This document shows positions 18,595-29,250 of a DNA stretch of 64,000 bases, piece after piece. Source of the DNA: Thioalkalivibrio sp. ALJT (GTDB lineage Bacteria; Pseudomonadota; Gammaproteobacteria; Ectothiorhodospirales; Ectothiorhodospiraceae). The stretch spans positions 124,001 to 188,000 of the forward strand of contig NZ_KB907124.1 of the NCBI RefSeq assembly GCF_000381825.1, read 5' to 3'. The position numbers and the translations under genes were made by a program. The notes under the pieces were generated by a model. The model was not told the origin of the DNA. It did no database searches and worked only from the letters and a program-made list of their open reading frames with translations. The stretch's first letter is position 1. Every line of letters starts with the position of its first letter.

Positions 18595-18959
18595 GGACGC
18601 TCGGGGCGGGATTCGCCGCGAACGGCGCTGTGCAGGACGAATTCACCCTCGAAAACCACCGAAAATCCGGCATAGTCCCAGCGTGTGATGGGCGGATCCC
18701 CGACCGTGGCATGGCGTTTCTCGGGCTCGCCATGATCGCGAAGCACCGCGGTTTGCGTCTGGCCGCGCGCGGGGAGGCCTTCTTTCTGCTGCACGGTGAA
18801 ACCCCCGTCGGGGGTGCGCAGGATATCGGCCGAGGCGGTGGCGGCGACGCCGCCCATCAGGATCACGGCCAGTGCCCAGCCAGTCGGGGCCGAAAGGCCG
18901 CGCGCCCGGTGCGGACGGGTCTTCGGGTTGGGGTTCGAAATGGGGTATTTCCCTGGCAT
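18591..18959 (-). CDS. Small exported protein of unknown function upstream of aguA
   Basis: 122 residues from the ATG at 18959, chosen for its GGAGAG ribosome-binding site; a longer frame upstream lacks support. A hydrophobic segment (about 28-44, ending ATASA) is a signal peptide or anchor. The mature part has LPARGQTQTAVLRDHGEPEKR and PPITRWDYAGFSVVFEGEFV. From memory, similar small periplasmic proteins occur in Pseudomonas, with no known activity. It overlaps aguA by 4 bases, so the two are coupled although a link to polyamine metabolism is unproven. The 151-base gap to lolC is a divergent promoter region. Confidence 0.75.
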   Translation of the reverse strand: MPGKYPISNPNPKTRPHRARGLSAPTGWALAVILMGGVAATASADILRTPDGGFTVQQKEGLPARGQTQTAVLRDHGEPEKRHATVGDPPITRWDYAGFSVVFEGEFVLHSAVRGESRPERP

Positions 18960-19110
18960 CACCGGCTCTCCGTTTGCGGCATCTCTCCACGGCATGCCCA
19001 CCATGGTAGCGCCAACGGTAACGGCCTGCCTCCCCGGCGCGGGTTCCGGCGCAGAGTGGCGGGGGCTCGCGGGGATAGGCGGGGCCGGGGATCTCTGGCA
19101 TGATTTCGTA

Positions 19111-20356
19111 ATGTTCCGCCCCCTGACTCTCGCCATCGGCCTGCGCTATACGCGGGCCAAGCGGCGCAATCACTTCATTTCGTTCATCTCGGTGGTCTCC
19201 ATCATCGGGCTGGCCCTGGGCGTGATGGCGTTGATCACCGTGCTGTCGGTAATGAATGGCTTCGAGCGCGAACTGCGCGAGCGCATCCTCGGCATGGCGT
19301 CGCACGCGACCATTCAGGGTGTCAACGGCGGGCTGCAGGACTGGGAGCGTCTGCAGCGCGAGGCGCCCGGGCTCGATGACCGCGTCGTGGCGGCGGCACC
19401 CTATGTTCAGGGTGAGGCGATGTTCAGTGCCCGCGGCAATATCTCCGGGGCCATCGTGCGTGGCGTGCAGCCGGAGGCCGAGGAACGGGTCGCGCGGATC
19501 GGCGAACACATGCTGCATGGCGGCGAGCTTGGCAGCCTGGAGGCAGGCGGTTACCGGGTGGTGCTGGGCCGCGAGCTGGCGGCCGAGCTGCGGGTGCGAG
19601 TGGGGGATTCGATCATCCTGATGGCGCCCCAGGCGTCGGTCTCGCCGGCCGGGGTGATGCCGCGCATGCGGCGTTTCGAGGTCTCCGGGCTGTTCGAGGT
19701 CGGCATGTACGAATATGACCGTGGCACTGCGTTCATCCACCTCGAGGATGCCCGGGCGGTGTTCCAGACCGGGGAACAGGTCACGGGCCTGCGTCTGCGG
19801 CTGACCGACATGATGCAGGCCGGGGTGGTGGCGCGCGATGTCGCAGCGCAGCTGGACGGGTTGTTCCGGGTGTCCGACTGGACGCGCCAGCACGCGAACC
19901 TGTTCCGCGCTATCCAGATGGAAAAGATGGTGATGTTCATCATTCTCTCGCTGATCGTCGCGGTGGCTGCATTCAACATCGTGTCGACCCTGATCATGCT
20001 GGTGACAGACAAACAGGGCGATATCGCGATTCTGCGGACCCTGGGATTGTCTCCTGGCGGCATCATGATCATCTTCATGGTGCAGGGCGTGGTCATTGGT
20101 ACCATCGGCATCTTGATCGGCACGCTGGCCGGCGTCGCGCTGGCCACCCATATCGACGTGGTAGTGCCGTTCATCGAGCGGGTCTCCGGGGTCGAATTTC
20201 TGTCAGCGGATGTTTATTACATCAGTGACTTGCCGTCTGAACTTAAACTTTCGGATGTGTTTCGTGTCGGCATCCTCGGTTTCCTTCTGACCGTAGTGGC
20301 AACCCTGTTCCCGGCCTGGCGCGCCGCGCGTACCCAGCCGGCGGAGGCCCTGCGCT

Positions 20357-20364
<8 letters not shown>
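19111..20364 (+). CDS. lolC: Lipoprotein-release ABC transporter, membrane subunit
   Basis: 417 residues from the ATG at 19111; the frame is open further upstream but without conserved sequence. It has the LolC/LolE start ([21 protein letters not shown]), a first membrane helix, a periplasmic domain of about 210 residues, and three C-terminal helices of the FtsX fold ending [16 protein letters not shown]. The complex extracts outer-membrane lipoproteins from the inner membrane and hands them to LolA. Only one such gene is present, suggesting a homodimeric LolF-like arrangement or a second copy elsewhere. It overlaps lolD by 8 bases. Confidence 0.92.
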
Positions 20365-21079
<715 letters not shown>

Positions 21080-21149
21080 CCAGCACCACCACTCCGGGAA
21101 ACCCTTCGGGGTGCATGCCCCCCGGATCCCGGGTTTCCGGCCGGGGGTC

Positions 21150-21752
21150 TCAGCGCGGCCGCTGGTCGCCGTCCCCGGGGCTCTGGTCCGACTTCCTGGC
21201 AGTGGCCTCACGCTCGCGTTCCGCTGTTTCCTTGCGCAGGCGCCGCAGATAGCGACGGCTGCGTACCCGCTGCACCACGTTGAGCCGCCACAGGAAGCGC
21301 ACCAGCAGATAACCGGACAGGCTGGCGGCGGCCCCGAGCAGAACGCTCCCCAGTAGCAGCGGTTGCCAGATGGTCAGCAGCTCGGTGGTGAACCACTCCC
21401 AGCTCCAGTCGAGGTGAATATCGCGGCGCGGCTCGTCGAGCAGCTTGCGCCCGAGCGTGTACGCCGTATACAACATGGGTGGCATGGTGATTGGGTTCGA
21501 GATCCAGACCAGAATCACCGATATCGGCAGATTCACGCGGACCAGCAGGGCCACAGCGGCCGCGATGAGCATCTGCATGGGCAGTGGCAGGAAGGCCACG
21601 AACAGCCCGACGGCAAACGCACCAGCCACGGAGCGGCGGTTCAAATGCCACAGATCCGGCGACCCCAGGCGCGGCCCCAGCGGCGACAGTGCCTTGTGCC
21701 TGCGCATGTGCTCCATGCCGGGGAACAATTTCTTGATGATGTGTCTGGCCAT
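21150..21752 (-). CDS. DUF2062 membrane protein
   Basis: 200 residues from the ATG at 21752 (MARHIIKKLFPG); a start 120 bases upstream would add non-conserved sequence. Two or three hydrophobic segments: about 45-75 (AGAFAVGLFVAFLPLPMQML), 80-100 (with WISNPITMPPMLY) and 135-165. The C-terminus is very basic and probably cytoplasmic. The family is widespread and uncharacterised. It is divergent from comEC with a 134-base gap. Confidence 0.8.
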   Translation of the reverse strand: MARHIIKKLFPGMEHMRRHKALSPLGPRLGSPDLWHLNRRSVAGAFAVGLFVAFLPLPMQMLIAAAVALLVRVNLPISVILVWISNPITMPPMLYTAYTLGRKLLDEPRRDIHLDWSWEWFTTELLTIWQPLLLGSVLLGAAASLSGYLLVRFLWRLNVVQRVRSRRYLRRLRKETAEREREATARKSDQSPGDGDQRPR

Positions 21753-21886
21753 GATCCGGGTGGTCGAGCCTGCCTGAGGTTCGGGGTCTCCGCGCCGTTC
21801 GATCCTCTTATTGTCGCTGATTGTGCCGGCCTGTTGGGGGCCTCGAGTGCGCGCCGTGTGCGCGCGCCTCATAGGCGGTATCGATC

Positions 21887-24244
21887 GTGATCGGGTTCAC
21901 ACTGGGGCTGCTGGTCACGGCGTGGTGGCTGCATCGCCTTCCGGAGCCGCTGGGGCTGTCCACGGGTGGGGTGCTGGCCGTTGCCGGTCTCATGCTGGCC
22001 GCGGTGGTGGCCCGTAGCGTTCTGAGTGGCCGCGCGCATCCGGTGCTGACGGTGATCATCGGGGCGGCCGTAGCCTGGGTGGTCGTCACCGCAAGTGCCA
22101 GCCAGTGGCTGCAGCATGCGCTGGACCCGGCGCTCGCGGGCGAGGAGGTCACCGTGCGGGCGACCGTTACCAGCTTGCCGGATCACGACGAGGAGCGCAG
22201 CCGTTTTCGCGTCACCGTGGACGCGGTGGAGGCAGGCCCGGAGGCCTTTCGGGCGCGCGAGCTGCTTGTGGCGGTGTACCCGGGACGCCCGGAGCTGGGC
22301 TCCGGCAGCCACGGCCGCATGACCCTGCGCCTGCGGCCGGCGGCGGGGCCGTCGAACCCCGGCGGATTCGATCGCGCCGGATGGTACTTCCGCGAGGGTT
22401 TGCACGGCTCCGCGACCCTGCAGGACTTCGAGCTGATCCCCGGAGCACGGCCGCAAGACTGGAGTGCGGTGGCCCGCGCCGGGCTGCATGGAAGCCGCGA
22501 AGCGCTGCGCGCCCGCCTCGAGGAGGCAGCCCCCGACTTGCGCCATCCGGGCCTGGTGCAGGCGTTGATTATCGGGGACCGGCAGGCGATGACGGCGTGG
22601 GAGTGGCAGGCATTCCTGCGTACCGGTACCAACCACCTGATGGCCATTTCGGGGCTCCATGTGGGACTGGTCGCCGGTTTCTCCGCGCTCCTGGCCCGAG
22701 TCCTTTGGGCATGGCTTCCGGCGCTGCGCCAGCGGGCGCGCAAGGCGATCGTGATGGGTGTCGTGGGACTGGCGGGCGCCGCGCTGTATGCGGCCCTGGC
22801 CGGTTTCAGTATCCCGACTCAGCGGGCATTGATCATGCTGGCCGCCTTTATGGTGGCGATCTGGTGGCGCCGCGGCCCAGTGGCCTGGCGCGGCCTGATG
22901 CTGGCCGCGGTCGCTGTAGTGCTGTGGCAACCCGGCAGTGTGCTGGCCCCCGGTTTCTGGTTTTCGTTTGGTGCGGTCGCGGTGATCCTGCTCCTGTTGC
23001 ACGGACGTGGCGGGAAGCCGGGCTGGCGGGAGGCGGGTGCGATCCAGGTGCTGCTGGCCCTCGCGATGCTGCCGTTGAGCCTGGCCTGGTTCCAGCTTGG
23101 CTCCTGGGTGGCCCCGGTCGCCAATCTGGTGGCGGTGCCGGTGATCAGTCTGCTGGTGTTGCCCTTGCTGTTGCTGGGGGCCGGCATGGCAGTCCTGTGG
23201 GCACCGCTGGGGCGACCGTTCCTGCATGCCGGCGACGAATTGCTGGCGATCCTGGTGCGCCTCCTGGTCGAGCTATCCCGGATCCCGGTGCTGGTGGACG
23301 AGCGTCAGGTGCCCGTGGCGGCGACCCTGCTGGGCGGGGTTGCCGTGCTGCTGGCCCTGCTGCCGCATCTGCGCAGCGTGCTCCCCTGGGTGCTGCTGGC
23401 CGGCCTGGCCCTGGTGCTGCCGTTGCGCCCGGGCATCGATCACGGAGCGATGCGGGTGCACTTGCTGGACGCAGGTAATGGGCAGTCGGTCCTGGTGCAG
23501 ACCCGGCACCATACGTTGTTGTACGACGCCGGTTTCGGTCGTGCGGGCGGCTACAGCGCCGGCGAGCGGGTGGTGGCGCCAGCCCTGCGTCGACTGGGAG
23601 TACGGTCCGTCGACCGCATGCTGTTGAGTCACGAACATGCGGCGCATGCGGGCGGGGCGGCCGGAGTGCAGGCAGTCCTGCCGGTGGCGGAGGTTCTGCG
23701 TCGCCGCCCGCAGCACCCGGACGAGCAGCCCTGTCAGGCCGGCCAGACCTGGCGCTGGGATGGTGTGCGTTTTGAGGTGCTGCACCCGCCGGTGGGCTGG
23801 GATGACACGGCCTCGGCCTCCTGTGTACTGGCCGTGACATCGGCCGGGGGGGTGCGTCTGCTGCTGACCGGGGGGCTGGGCGGACTTGGCGAGGCGGTGT
23901 TCATGCGCGGGCCGCGCGCGCAGCGCCAGGCCGATCTCCTGGTGCTGCCGCGCGCGGCGGGTGCGTCCAGTCTTTCGCGGGGCTGGCTGGAGGAGACCCC
24001 GCCGGCCCTGGCGTGGGCGAGTACGGATACCGGCGGGCGCGGGCTGGATGATGCGGTGCGCGAGCGTCTGGCTCGGGCCTGCGTGCCGTTGCAGGAGACC
24101 GGGGTGCTCGGAGCGCTGCGTCTGGACGCGAAGGATACGCTGCAGGTCGGCCCCGGGTATCGGGCGCGGCGCCCCCGGGTCTGGCGTCCGGCACCGGCCG
24201 CTGACCTGAAAACGCCACCGGACTGTACGCCGGCGGACGGCTAG
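21887..24244 (+). CDS. comEC: Competence DNA-channel protein ComEC/Rec2
   Basis: 785 residues with a GTG start. N-terminal hydrophobic region and OB-like domain (DUF4131, about 50-200), competence domain with many membrane helices (about 215-500; TGTNHLMAISGLHVGLVAG is the family hallmark), then a metallo-beta-lactamase-like domain (about 520-760; VHLLDAGNGQSVLVQT, LLSHEHAAHAGG). ComEC carries single-stranded DNA across the inner membrane during transformation. The usual HxHxDH metal motif is altered to HEHAAHAGG, a change that occurs in some ComEC proteins. comEA lies separately at 40.2 kb. Confidence 0.92.
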   Translation: MIGFTLGLLVTAWWLHRLPEPLGLSTGGVLAVAGLMLAAVVARSVLSGRAHPVLTVIIGAAVAWVVVTASASQWLQHALDPALAGEEVTVRATVTSLPDHDEERSRFRVTVDAVEAGPEAFRARELLVAVYPGRPELGSGSHGRMTLRLRPAAGPSNPGGFDRAGWYFREGLHGSATLQDFELIPGARPQDWSAVARAGLHGSREALRARLEEAAPDLRHPGLVQALIIGDRQAMTAWEWQAFLRTGTNHLMAISGLHVGLVAGFSALLARVLWAWLPALRQRARKAIVMGVVGLAGAALYAALAGFSIPTQRALIMLAAFMVAIWWRRGPVAWRGLMLAAVAVVLWQPGSVLAPGFWFSFGAVAVILLLLHGRGGKPGWREAGAIQVLLALAMLPLSLAWFQLGSWVAPVANLVAVPVISLLVLPLLLLGAGMAVLWAPLGRPFLHAGDELLAILVRLLVELSRIPVLVDERQVPVAATLLGGVAVLLALLPHLRSVLPWVLLAGLALVLPLRPGIDHGAMRVHLLDAGNGQSVLVQTRHHTLLYDAGFGRAGGYSAGERVVAPALRRLGVRSVDRMLLSHEHAAHAGGAAGVQAVLPVAEVLRRRPQHPDEQPCQAGQTWRWDGVRFEVLHPPVGWDDTASASCVLAVTSAGGVRLLLTGGLGGLGEAVFMRGPRAQRQADLLVLPRAAGASSLSRGWLEETPPALAWASTDTGGRGLDDAVRERLARACVPLQETGVLGALRLDAKDTLQVGPGYRARRPRVWRPAPAADLKTPPDCTPADG

Positions 24245-24284
24245 CCCCATCCGCGAGAATGCGGGGCGAGGCAGCCGGGGTGCT

Positions 24285-24318
24285 AACGCGAGCGTGTGCA
24301 TTGATCAGTGTTTCCTTA
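24285..24318. repeat. Dispersed repeat B, partial copy
   Basis: The stretch ending GTGCATTGATCAGTGTTTCC resembles the right ends of the longer repeats at 40763-40870 and 59704-59813 (shared GCG..CGTG...ATCAG.GT.TCC). It fills part of the 84-base gap between comEC and mtnA and ends 10 bases before the mtnA start. Confidence 0.5.
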
Positions 24319-24328
24319 GAATGGTCGG

Positions 24329-25375
24329 ATGCGCCAGGAACACTCCGATACCATTCGTCCCATCCACTTTGCCGATGGTCGCCTGCAGCTTCTGGATCAG
24401 CGGCGGTTGCCACGGGAGACCCTGTGGCAGTCCTACGATGCGGCGCCAGCGGTGGCGGAGGCCATTCGCGCAATGGTCGTTCGCGGGGCGCCGGCGATCG
24501 GGATCACGGCGGGCTTCGGGGTGGTCCTGGCCTGCCAGAATGCGCTGGGGCAGGCGGACTGGCGCGAACGCATTGCGGCGGATATCGAAACCCTGCGGGC
24601 CGCGCGGCCGACCGCGGTGAATCTGTTCTGGGCCCTGGACCGCATGCAGGGGGTGATGTCGGGGTGCACCGATGCGGAGAGTGCCCTGGCGGCCGCGGAG
24701 GGCAGCGCTCGAGCGATGCTGGAGGCGGATATTGCCGGCAACCGCCGGCTCGGGGCCCTGGGCGCCGAGCGGATCGCCGCGGGGAGCGGTGTATTGACGC
24801 ACTGCAACACCGGTTCGCTGGCAACCGGCGGGTACGGTACGGCGCTCGGCGTGATCCGGGCGGCCTGGGATGCGGGCCGGATTCGCGAGGTGTTCGCGGA
24901 CGAGACCCGGCCCTGGCTGCAGGGCAGCCGTCTCACCGCCTGGGAGCTGGTACACGACGGCATCCCGGTGCAGCTGTTGTGCGAGGGGGCGGCCGCCAGC
25001 CTGTTGCGATCCGGACGTGTGGGCTGGGTCATCGTCGGGGCCGACCGCATTGCCGCCAACGGGGATACCGCCAACAAGATTGGCACCTATGGGCTGGCGC
25101 TGCTGGCGCGCGCCCACGGCGTGCGTTTCATGGTCGCGGCGCCGGTGGCGACCATCGACTTTGCGATGACGGACGGCACGGGCATCCCCATCGAGCAGCG
25201 CGGTGAGGAGGAGGTGCTGGAACTGGGCGGTACACGGGTGGCCGCCGCAGGGGCGCATGCCTTCAATCCGGCGTTTGATGTGACCCCGGCGAATCTGATT
25301 GATGCGATCGTCACCGAACGCGGCGTCGTCGAAGCGCCGACGCGGGAACGACTGGCGACGCTACGTGAAGCGTAA
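24329..25375 (+). CDS. mtnA: S-methyl-5-thioribose-1-phosphate isomerase
   Basis: 348 residues, eIF2B-like fold. PAIGITAGFGVVLA early, the catalytic Cys in LTHCNTGSLATGGYGTALG (near residue 160) and the catalytic Asp in VGADRIAANGDTANKIGTY (near 240), as in characterised MtnA. It isomerises methylthioribose-1-phosphate to methylthioribulose-1-phosphate. The producing phosphorylase is at 55.8 kb and a possible consuming aldolase at 43.7 kb, so the pathway is scattered but mostly inside this window. Confidence 0.95.
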   Translation: MRQEHSDTIRPIHFADGRLQLLDQRRLPRETLWQSYDAAPAVAEAIRAMVVRGAPAIGITAGFGVVLACQNALGQADWRERIAADIETLRAARPTAVNLFWALDRMQGVMSGCTDAESALAAAEGSARAMLEADIAGNRRLGALGAERIAAGSGVLTHCNTGSLATGGYGTALGVIRAAWDAGRIREVFADETRPWLQGSRLTAWELVHDGIPVQLLCEGAAASLLRSGRVGWVIVGADRIAANGDTANKIGTYGLALLARAHGVRFMVAAPVATIDFAMTDGTGIPIEQRGEEEVLELGGTRVAAAGAHAFNPAFDVTPANLIDAIVTERGVVEAPTRERLATLREA

Positions 25376-25484
25376 TCCGGCGCTGACAGCCGGGCAAATA
25401 CGGAGGCAACGCCCCCGCGAGTGTGCTGAGAGCTTCGGAGAACCGTTTTAAGGGCGAAATCCCCCCGCCCCACGGAACCCCCTG

Positions 25485-25493
25485 TGCTATGAT
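25485..25493 (+). promoter_or_regulatory. Extended -10 promoter element of gyrA
   Basis: TGCTATGAT forms an extended -10 box (TGn plus TATGAT) about 35 bases before the gyrA start. No good -35 box stands 17 bases upstream, where there is a run of C; an extended -10 can work without one. It probably drives the gyrA-serC supra-operon. Confidence 0.5.
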
Positions 25494-25527
25494 CGCGGGC
25501 TTGTTCAGACGGACGGCGTAACCCTCG

Positions 25528-28137
25528 ATGGCGGAATTTGCCAAGGAAATCTTCCCGGTTAATCTCGAAGACGAGATGCAGCAGTCCTACCTCGATTACG
25601 CAATGAGCGTGATCGTGGGCCGGGCCCTCCCCGATGTCCGTGACGGCCTCAAGCCGGTCCATCGCCGCGTGCTCTACGCGATGCGTGAGCTGGGCAACGA
25701 CTACAACAAGCCCTACAAGAAGTCGGCGCGCGTGGTTGGTGACGTGATCGGTAAGTACCACCCGCATGGCGATTCCGCCGTCTACGATGCCATCGTGCGC
25801 ATGGCTCAGCCGTTTTCAATGCGCTACATGCTCGCCGACGGGCAGGGCAACTTCGGCTCCATTGACGGCGATTCCCCGGCGGCCATGCGGTACACCGAGG
25901 TGCGCATGGCGCGCATCGCGGCCGAGCTGCTGGCCGACATCGACAAGGAAACCGTCGACTTTATCGACAACTACGACGGCTCCGAGACCGAGCCGGCGGT
26001 GCTGCCGAGCAAGTTCCCGAACCTGCTGGTCAACGGCTCCGCCGGGATCGCGGTGGGGATGGCCACCAACATCCCGCCGCACAACCTGAGCGAGGTGATC
26101 AACGCCTGTGTGGCGCTGATCGACGATCCCGAGATCTCCATCGATGGCCTGATGGAACACCTGCCGGGTCCGGACTTCCCGACGGCCGGCATCATCAACG
26201 GCATCGAGGGCGTGCGCGAGGCGTACCGCACCGGCCGCGGCCGGGTGCTGATTCGGGCGCGTTCGCATGTCGAAGATCTGGAAGGCGGGCAACGCCAGGC
26301 GATCGTGGTTACCGAACTGCCGTATCAGGTCAACAAGGCCCGCCTGACCGAGAAGATCGCGGAGCTGGTCAAGGAAAAGCGCATCGAGGGCGTCTCGGAG
26401 CTGCGTGACGAGTCGGACAAGGACGGCATGCGCCTGGTCATCGAGCTCAAGCGCGGCGAGATGGCCGAGGTGGTCCTGAACCACCTGTACATGCATACGC
26501 AGATGCAGAACGTCTTCGGTATCAACATTGTCGCCCTGGTGGACGGGCAGCCGAAGGTGCTGGATCTGCGCCAGGTGCTGGAGGCCTTCCTGCGCCACCG
26601 CCGCGAGGTGGTGACCCGCCGGACCATCTTTGACCTGCGCAAGGCACGCGAGCGCGCCCATGTGCTGGAGGGCCTGGCGATCGCTCTGGCCAACATCGAC
26701 CCGGTCATCGAGCTGATCCGTGCCGCCCCCAATCCGGCCGAGGCCAAGGCGGGTCTGCTGGCGCGCAGCTGGCCGCTAGGGGTGGTCAGCGGCATGCTGG
26801 ATCGGGCCGGCGCCAGTGCCTCGCGCCCGGAAGACCTGCCTCCGGAATACGGTGTCAGCGACGCCGGTTATCGCCTGTCCGAGACGCAGGCACAGGCGAT
26901 CCTGGACCTGCGGCTGCACCGCCTGACCGGGCTTGAGCAGGACAAGATCCTCGACGAATACCGCGAGCTGCTGGAACGGATCGACGACCTCCTGGATATC
27001 CTCGGGTCCGGCGAGCGTCTGCAACTGGAGATCCGCAACGAGCTGCTGGCCGTGGCCGAACAGTTCGGCGACGAACGCCGCAGCGAGATCCGTGAGCGGC
27101 AGGCGAACCTGACGCTGGAGGACCTGATCGGCGAGGAAGACGTGGTCGTGACGCTCTCCCATGCCGGTTACGTGAAGTACCAGCCGGTGGCCGATTACCG
27201 CGCCCAGCGTCGCGGCGGGCGCGGCAAGGCGGCGACCAGCTTCAAGGAAGAGGACTTCATCGACCGTCTGGTGGTTGCGAACACCCACGACACCATCCTG
27301 TGCTTCTCCAGCCGCGGGCGTGTCTACTGGCTCAAGGTCTACGAGTTGCCGCAGGGATCGCGGGCTTCGCGCGGCAAGCCGATCGTGAACCTGCTGCCGC
27401 TGGAGTCCGACGAACGGATCAATGCGATCCTCCCGGTGCGCGAATACGATCCGGACCACTACGTGTTCATGGTGACCGCGCAGGGTACGGTGAAGAAGAC
27501 CCCGCTGACGGATTTCTCGCGCCGGCGCGCCTCCGGCATCATCGCGGTGGACCTGCGCGAGGGCGACCACCTTGTGGATGTCTCGCTTACCGATGGCACG
27601 CTGGACGTGATGCTGGTGACGACCGCCGGCAAGGCCGTGCGTTTCCACGAGAGCGACGTGCGCGCGATGGGGCGGACGGCCTGCGGGGTGCGCGGCGTGC
27701 GGATGGAGGACGGGCAGCGGGTGATCGCGCTGCTGAATGTGGACACGGGTTCGGCGCTGCTGGCGAGTCGCAATGGCTATGGCAAGCGCACGCGCTTCGA
27801 CGAGTTCCCGGTGCACCGCCGCGGGGGGCAGGGCGTCATTGCGATCCAGACCGAGGGGCGTAACGGTCCGCTGGTGGGCGCCTCGCGCGTACTGGAAGAC
27901 GACGAGGTGATGTTGATCACCAACGGCGGCACCCTGGTGCGCACGCCAGTGGAGCAGATCCCGCTGATTGGACGCAATACGCAGGGTGTGCGCCTGATCC
28001 GCCTGGACGAGGGCGAGAACCTGGTGGAGCTTGCGCGCGTGGCCCAGTTACAGGGCGAAGACGATCCCGAGAATGCAGACATGAGTGAGGACCCGGACGC
28101 CGGTCCCGAATCCAGCGACAACGGAGAACAGGCATGA
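25528..28137 (+). CDS. gyrA: DNA gyrase subunit A
   Basis: 869 residues. The catalytic tyrosine is Tyr122 (AMRYTE), and numbering matches E. coli exactly through this region. The quinolone-resistance region ([10 protein letters not shown]) keeps Ser83 and Asp87, the sensitive-type residues. The C-terminal beta-pinwheel contains the GyrA-box-like QRRGGRGK. The tail is acidic. The stop overlaps serC (ATGA), so gyrA heads a supra-operon that continues towards rpsA. Confidence 0.98.
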   Translation: MAEFAKEIFPVNLEDEMQQSYLDYAMSVIVGRALPDVRDGLKPVHRRVLYAMRELGNDYNKPYKKSARVVGDVIGKYHPHGDSAVYDAIVRMAQPFSMRYMLADGQGNFGSIDGDSPAAMRYTEVRMARIAAELLADIDKETVDFIDNYDGSETEPAVLPSKFPNLLVNGSAGIAVGMATNIPPHNLSEVINACVALIDDPEISIDGLMEHLPGPDFPTAGIINGIEGVREAYRTGRGRVLIRARSHVEDLEGGQRQAIVVTELPYQVNKARLTEKIAELVKEKRIEGVSELRDESDKDGMRLVIELKRGEMAEVVLNHLYMHTQMQNVFGINIVALVDGQPKVLDLRQVLEAFLRHRREVVTRRTIFDLRKARERAHVLEGLAIALANIDPVIELIRAAPNPAEAKAGLLARSWPLGVVSGMLDRAGASASRPEDLPPEYGVSDAGYRLSETQAQAILDLRLHRLTGLEQDKILDEYRELLERIDDLLDILGSGERLQLEIRNELLAVAEQFGDERRSEIRERQANLTLEDLIGEEDVVVTLSHAGYVKYQPVADYRAQRRGGRGKAATSFKEEDFIDRLVVANTHDTILCFSSRGRVYWLKVYELPQGSRASRGKPIVNLLPLESDERINAILPVREYDPDHYVFMVTAQGTVKKTPLTDFSRRRASGIIAVDLREGDHLVDVSLTDGTLDVMLVTTAGKAVRFHESDVRAMGRTACGVRGVRMEDGQRVIALLNVDTGSALLASRNGYGKRTRFDEFPVHRRGGQGVIAIQTEGRNGPLVGASRVLEDDEVMLITNGGTLVRTPVEQIPLIGRNTQGVRLIRLDEGENLVELARVAQLQGEDDPENADMSEDPDAGPESSDNGEQA

Positions 28138-29213
28138 ACCGAGTGATGAACTTCAGCGCCGGGCCGGCGGCCCTGCCGCAGCCGGTGCTGGAACGCGCCA
28201 GGGACGAGCTTCTGGACTTCCGCGGGTCCGGGATGTCCGTGATGGAGATGAGCCACCGCGGCAAGCCGTTCATGGCGGTGGCCGAGAAGGCCGAGCAGGA
28301 TCTGCGCACGTTGCTGTCGATCCCGGATAACTATTCGGTCCTGTTTCTGCAGGGCGGTGCGACCGGGCAGTTCGCGGCCATTCCGCTGAATCTTGGCGGC
28401 GGTCGCAGCATGGATTATGTCGATACCGGGGCCTGGTCCGGCAAGGCGATCAAGGAGGCGCAGAAATACGGCTCGGTGAATATCGTCGCCAGCTCGCAGG
28501 CCAGCGGCTATGCCTCCATCCCGGAGCGCGCCGGCTGGAACCTGAACCCGGACGCCGCCTACGTGCATTACACCCCAAACGAGACGATTGGCGGGGTGGA
28601 GTTCCACGACATCCCGGAGGTGGGGGGCGTGCCGCTGGTCGCGGACATGTCCTCCACCATCCTTTCGCGACCGATCGATGTCTCGAAGTTCGGGGTGATC
28701 TATGCCGGGGCGCAGAAGAATATCGGGCCGGCCGGCCTGACCCTGGTGATCGTGCGCAATGACCTCCTGGAGCGCGAAAAGGGGCCGGTCCCGGCGGTGC
28801 TGGACTGGGCGTTGCAGAGCAAGAACGACTCCATGTACAACACGCCGCCCACCTTCGGCTGGTACCTGGCCGGGCTGGTGTTCGAATGGCTGCTGGAACA
28901 GGGCGGCCTGCAGGCGATGGCCGAGATTAACCAGCGCAAGGCCGGCAAGCTGTACGAATTCATCGACAATTCGGCGTTCTACCGTAATCCGGTGGAGCGT
29001 TCGGCGCGCTCCTGGATGAATGTGCCGTTTATCCTGGCGGACGACTCCCTGGACGGGACCTTCCTGAATGAGGCCGATGCGGCCGGGCTGTCCTCGCTCA
29101 AGGGGCACCGCTCCGTGGGTGGCATGCGCGCCAGTATCTACAATGCGGTTCCCGAGAGCGCGGTGGATGCGCTGATCGAATTCATGGCGGATTTCGAAAA
29201 CCGCCACGCTTGA
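28134..29213 (+). CDS. serC: Phosphoserine aminotransferase
   Basis: 359 residues, class V PLP aminotransferase. Starts [12 protein letters not shown], the family signature; the PLP lysine is in [12 protein letters not shown] (near residue 197). It converts 3-phosphohydroxypyruvate to phosphoserine and also acts in the PLP pathway. It is coupled to gyrA and followed 37 bases later by serA, so two consecutive steps of serine synthesis are adjacent. Confidence 0.97.
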   Translation: MNRVMNFSAGPAALPQPVLERARDELLDFRGSGMSVMEMSHRGKPFMAVAEKAEQDLRTLLSIPDNYSVLFLQGGATGQFAAIPLNLGGGRSMDYVDTGAWSGKAIKEAQKYGSVNIVASSQASGYASIPERAGWNLNPDAAYVHYTPNETIGGVEFHDIPEVGGVPLVADMSSTILSRPIDVSKFGVIYAGAQKNIGPAGLTLVIVRNDLLEREKGPVPAVLDWALQSKNDSMYNTPPTFGWYLAGLVFEWLLEQGGLQAMAEINQRKAGKLYEFIDNSAFYRNPVERSARSWMNVPFILADDSLDGTFLNEADAAGLSSLKGHRSVGGMRASIYNAVPESAVDALIEFMADFENRHA

Positions 29214-29250
29214 TCCCGGGGCAACGCACACACCGGGAAAGGAGGCTGTG

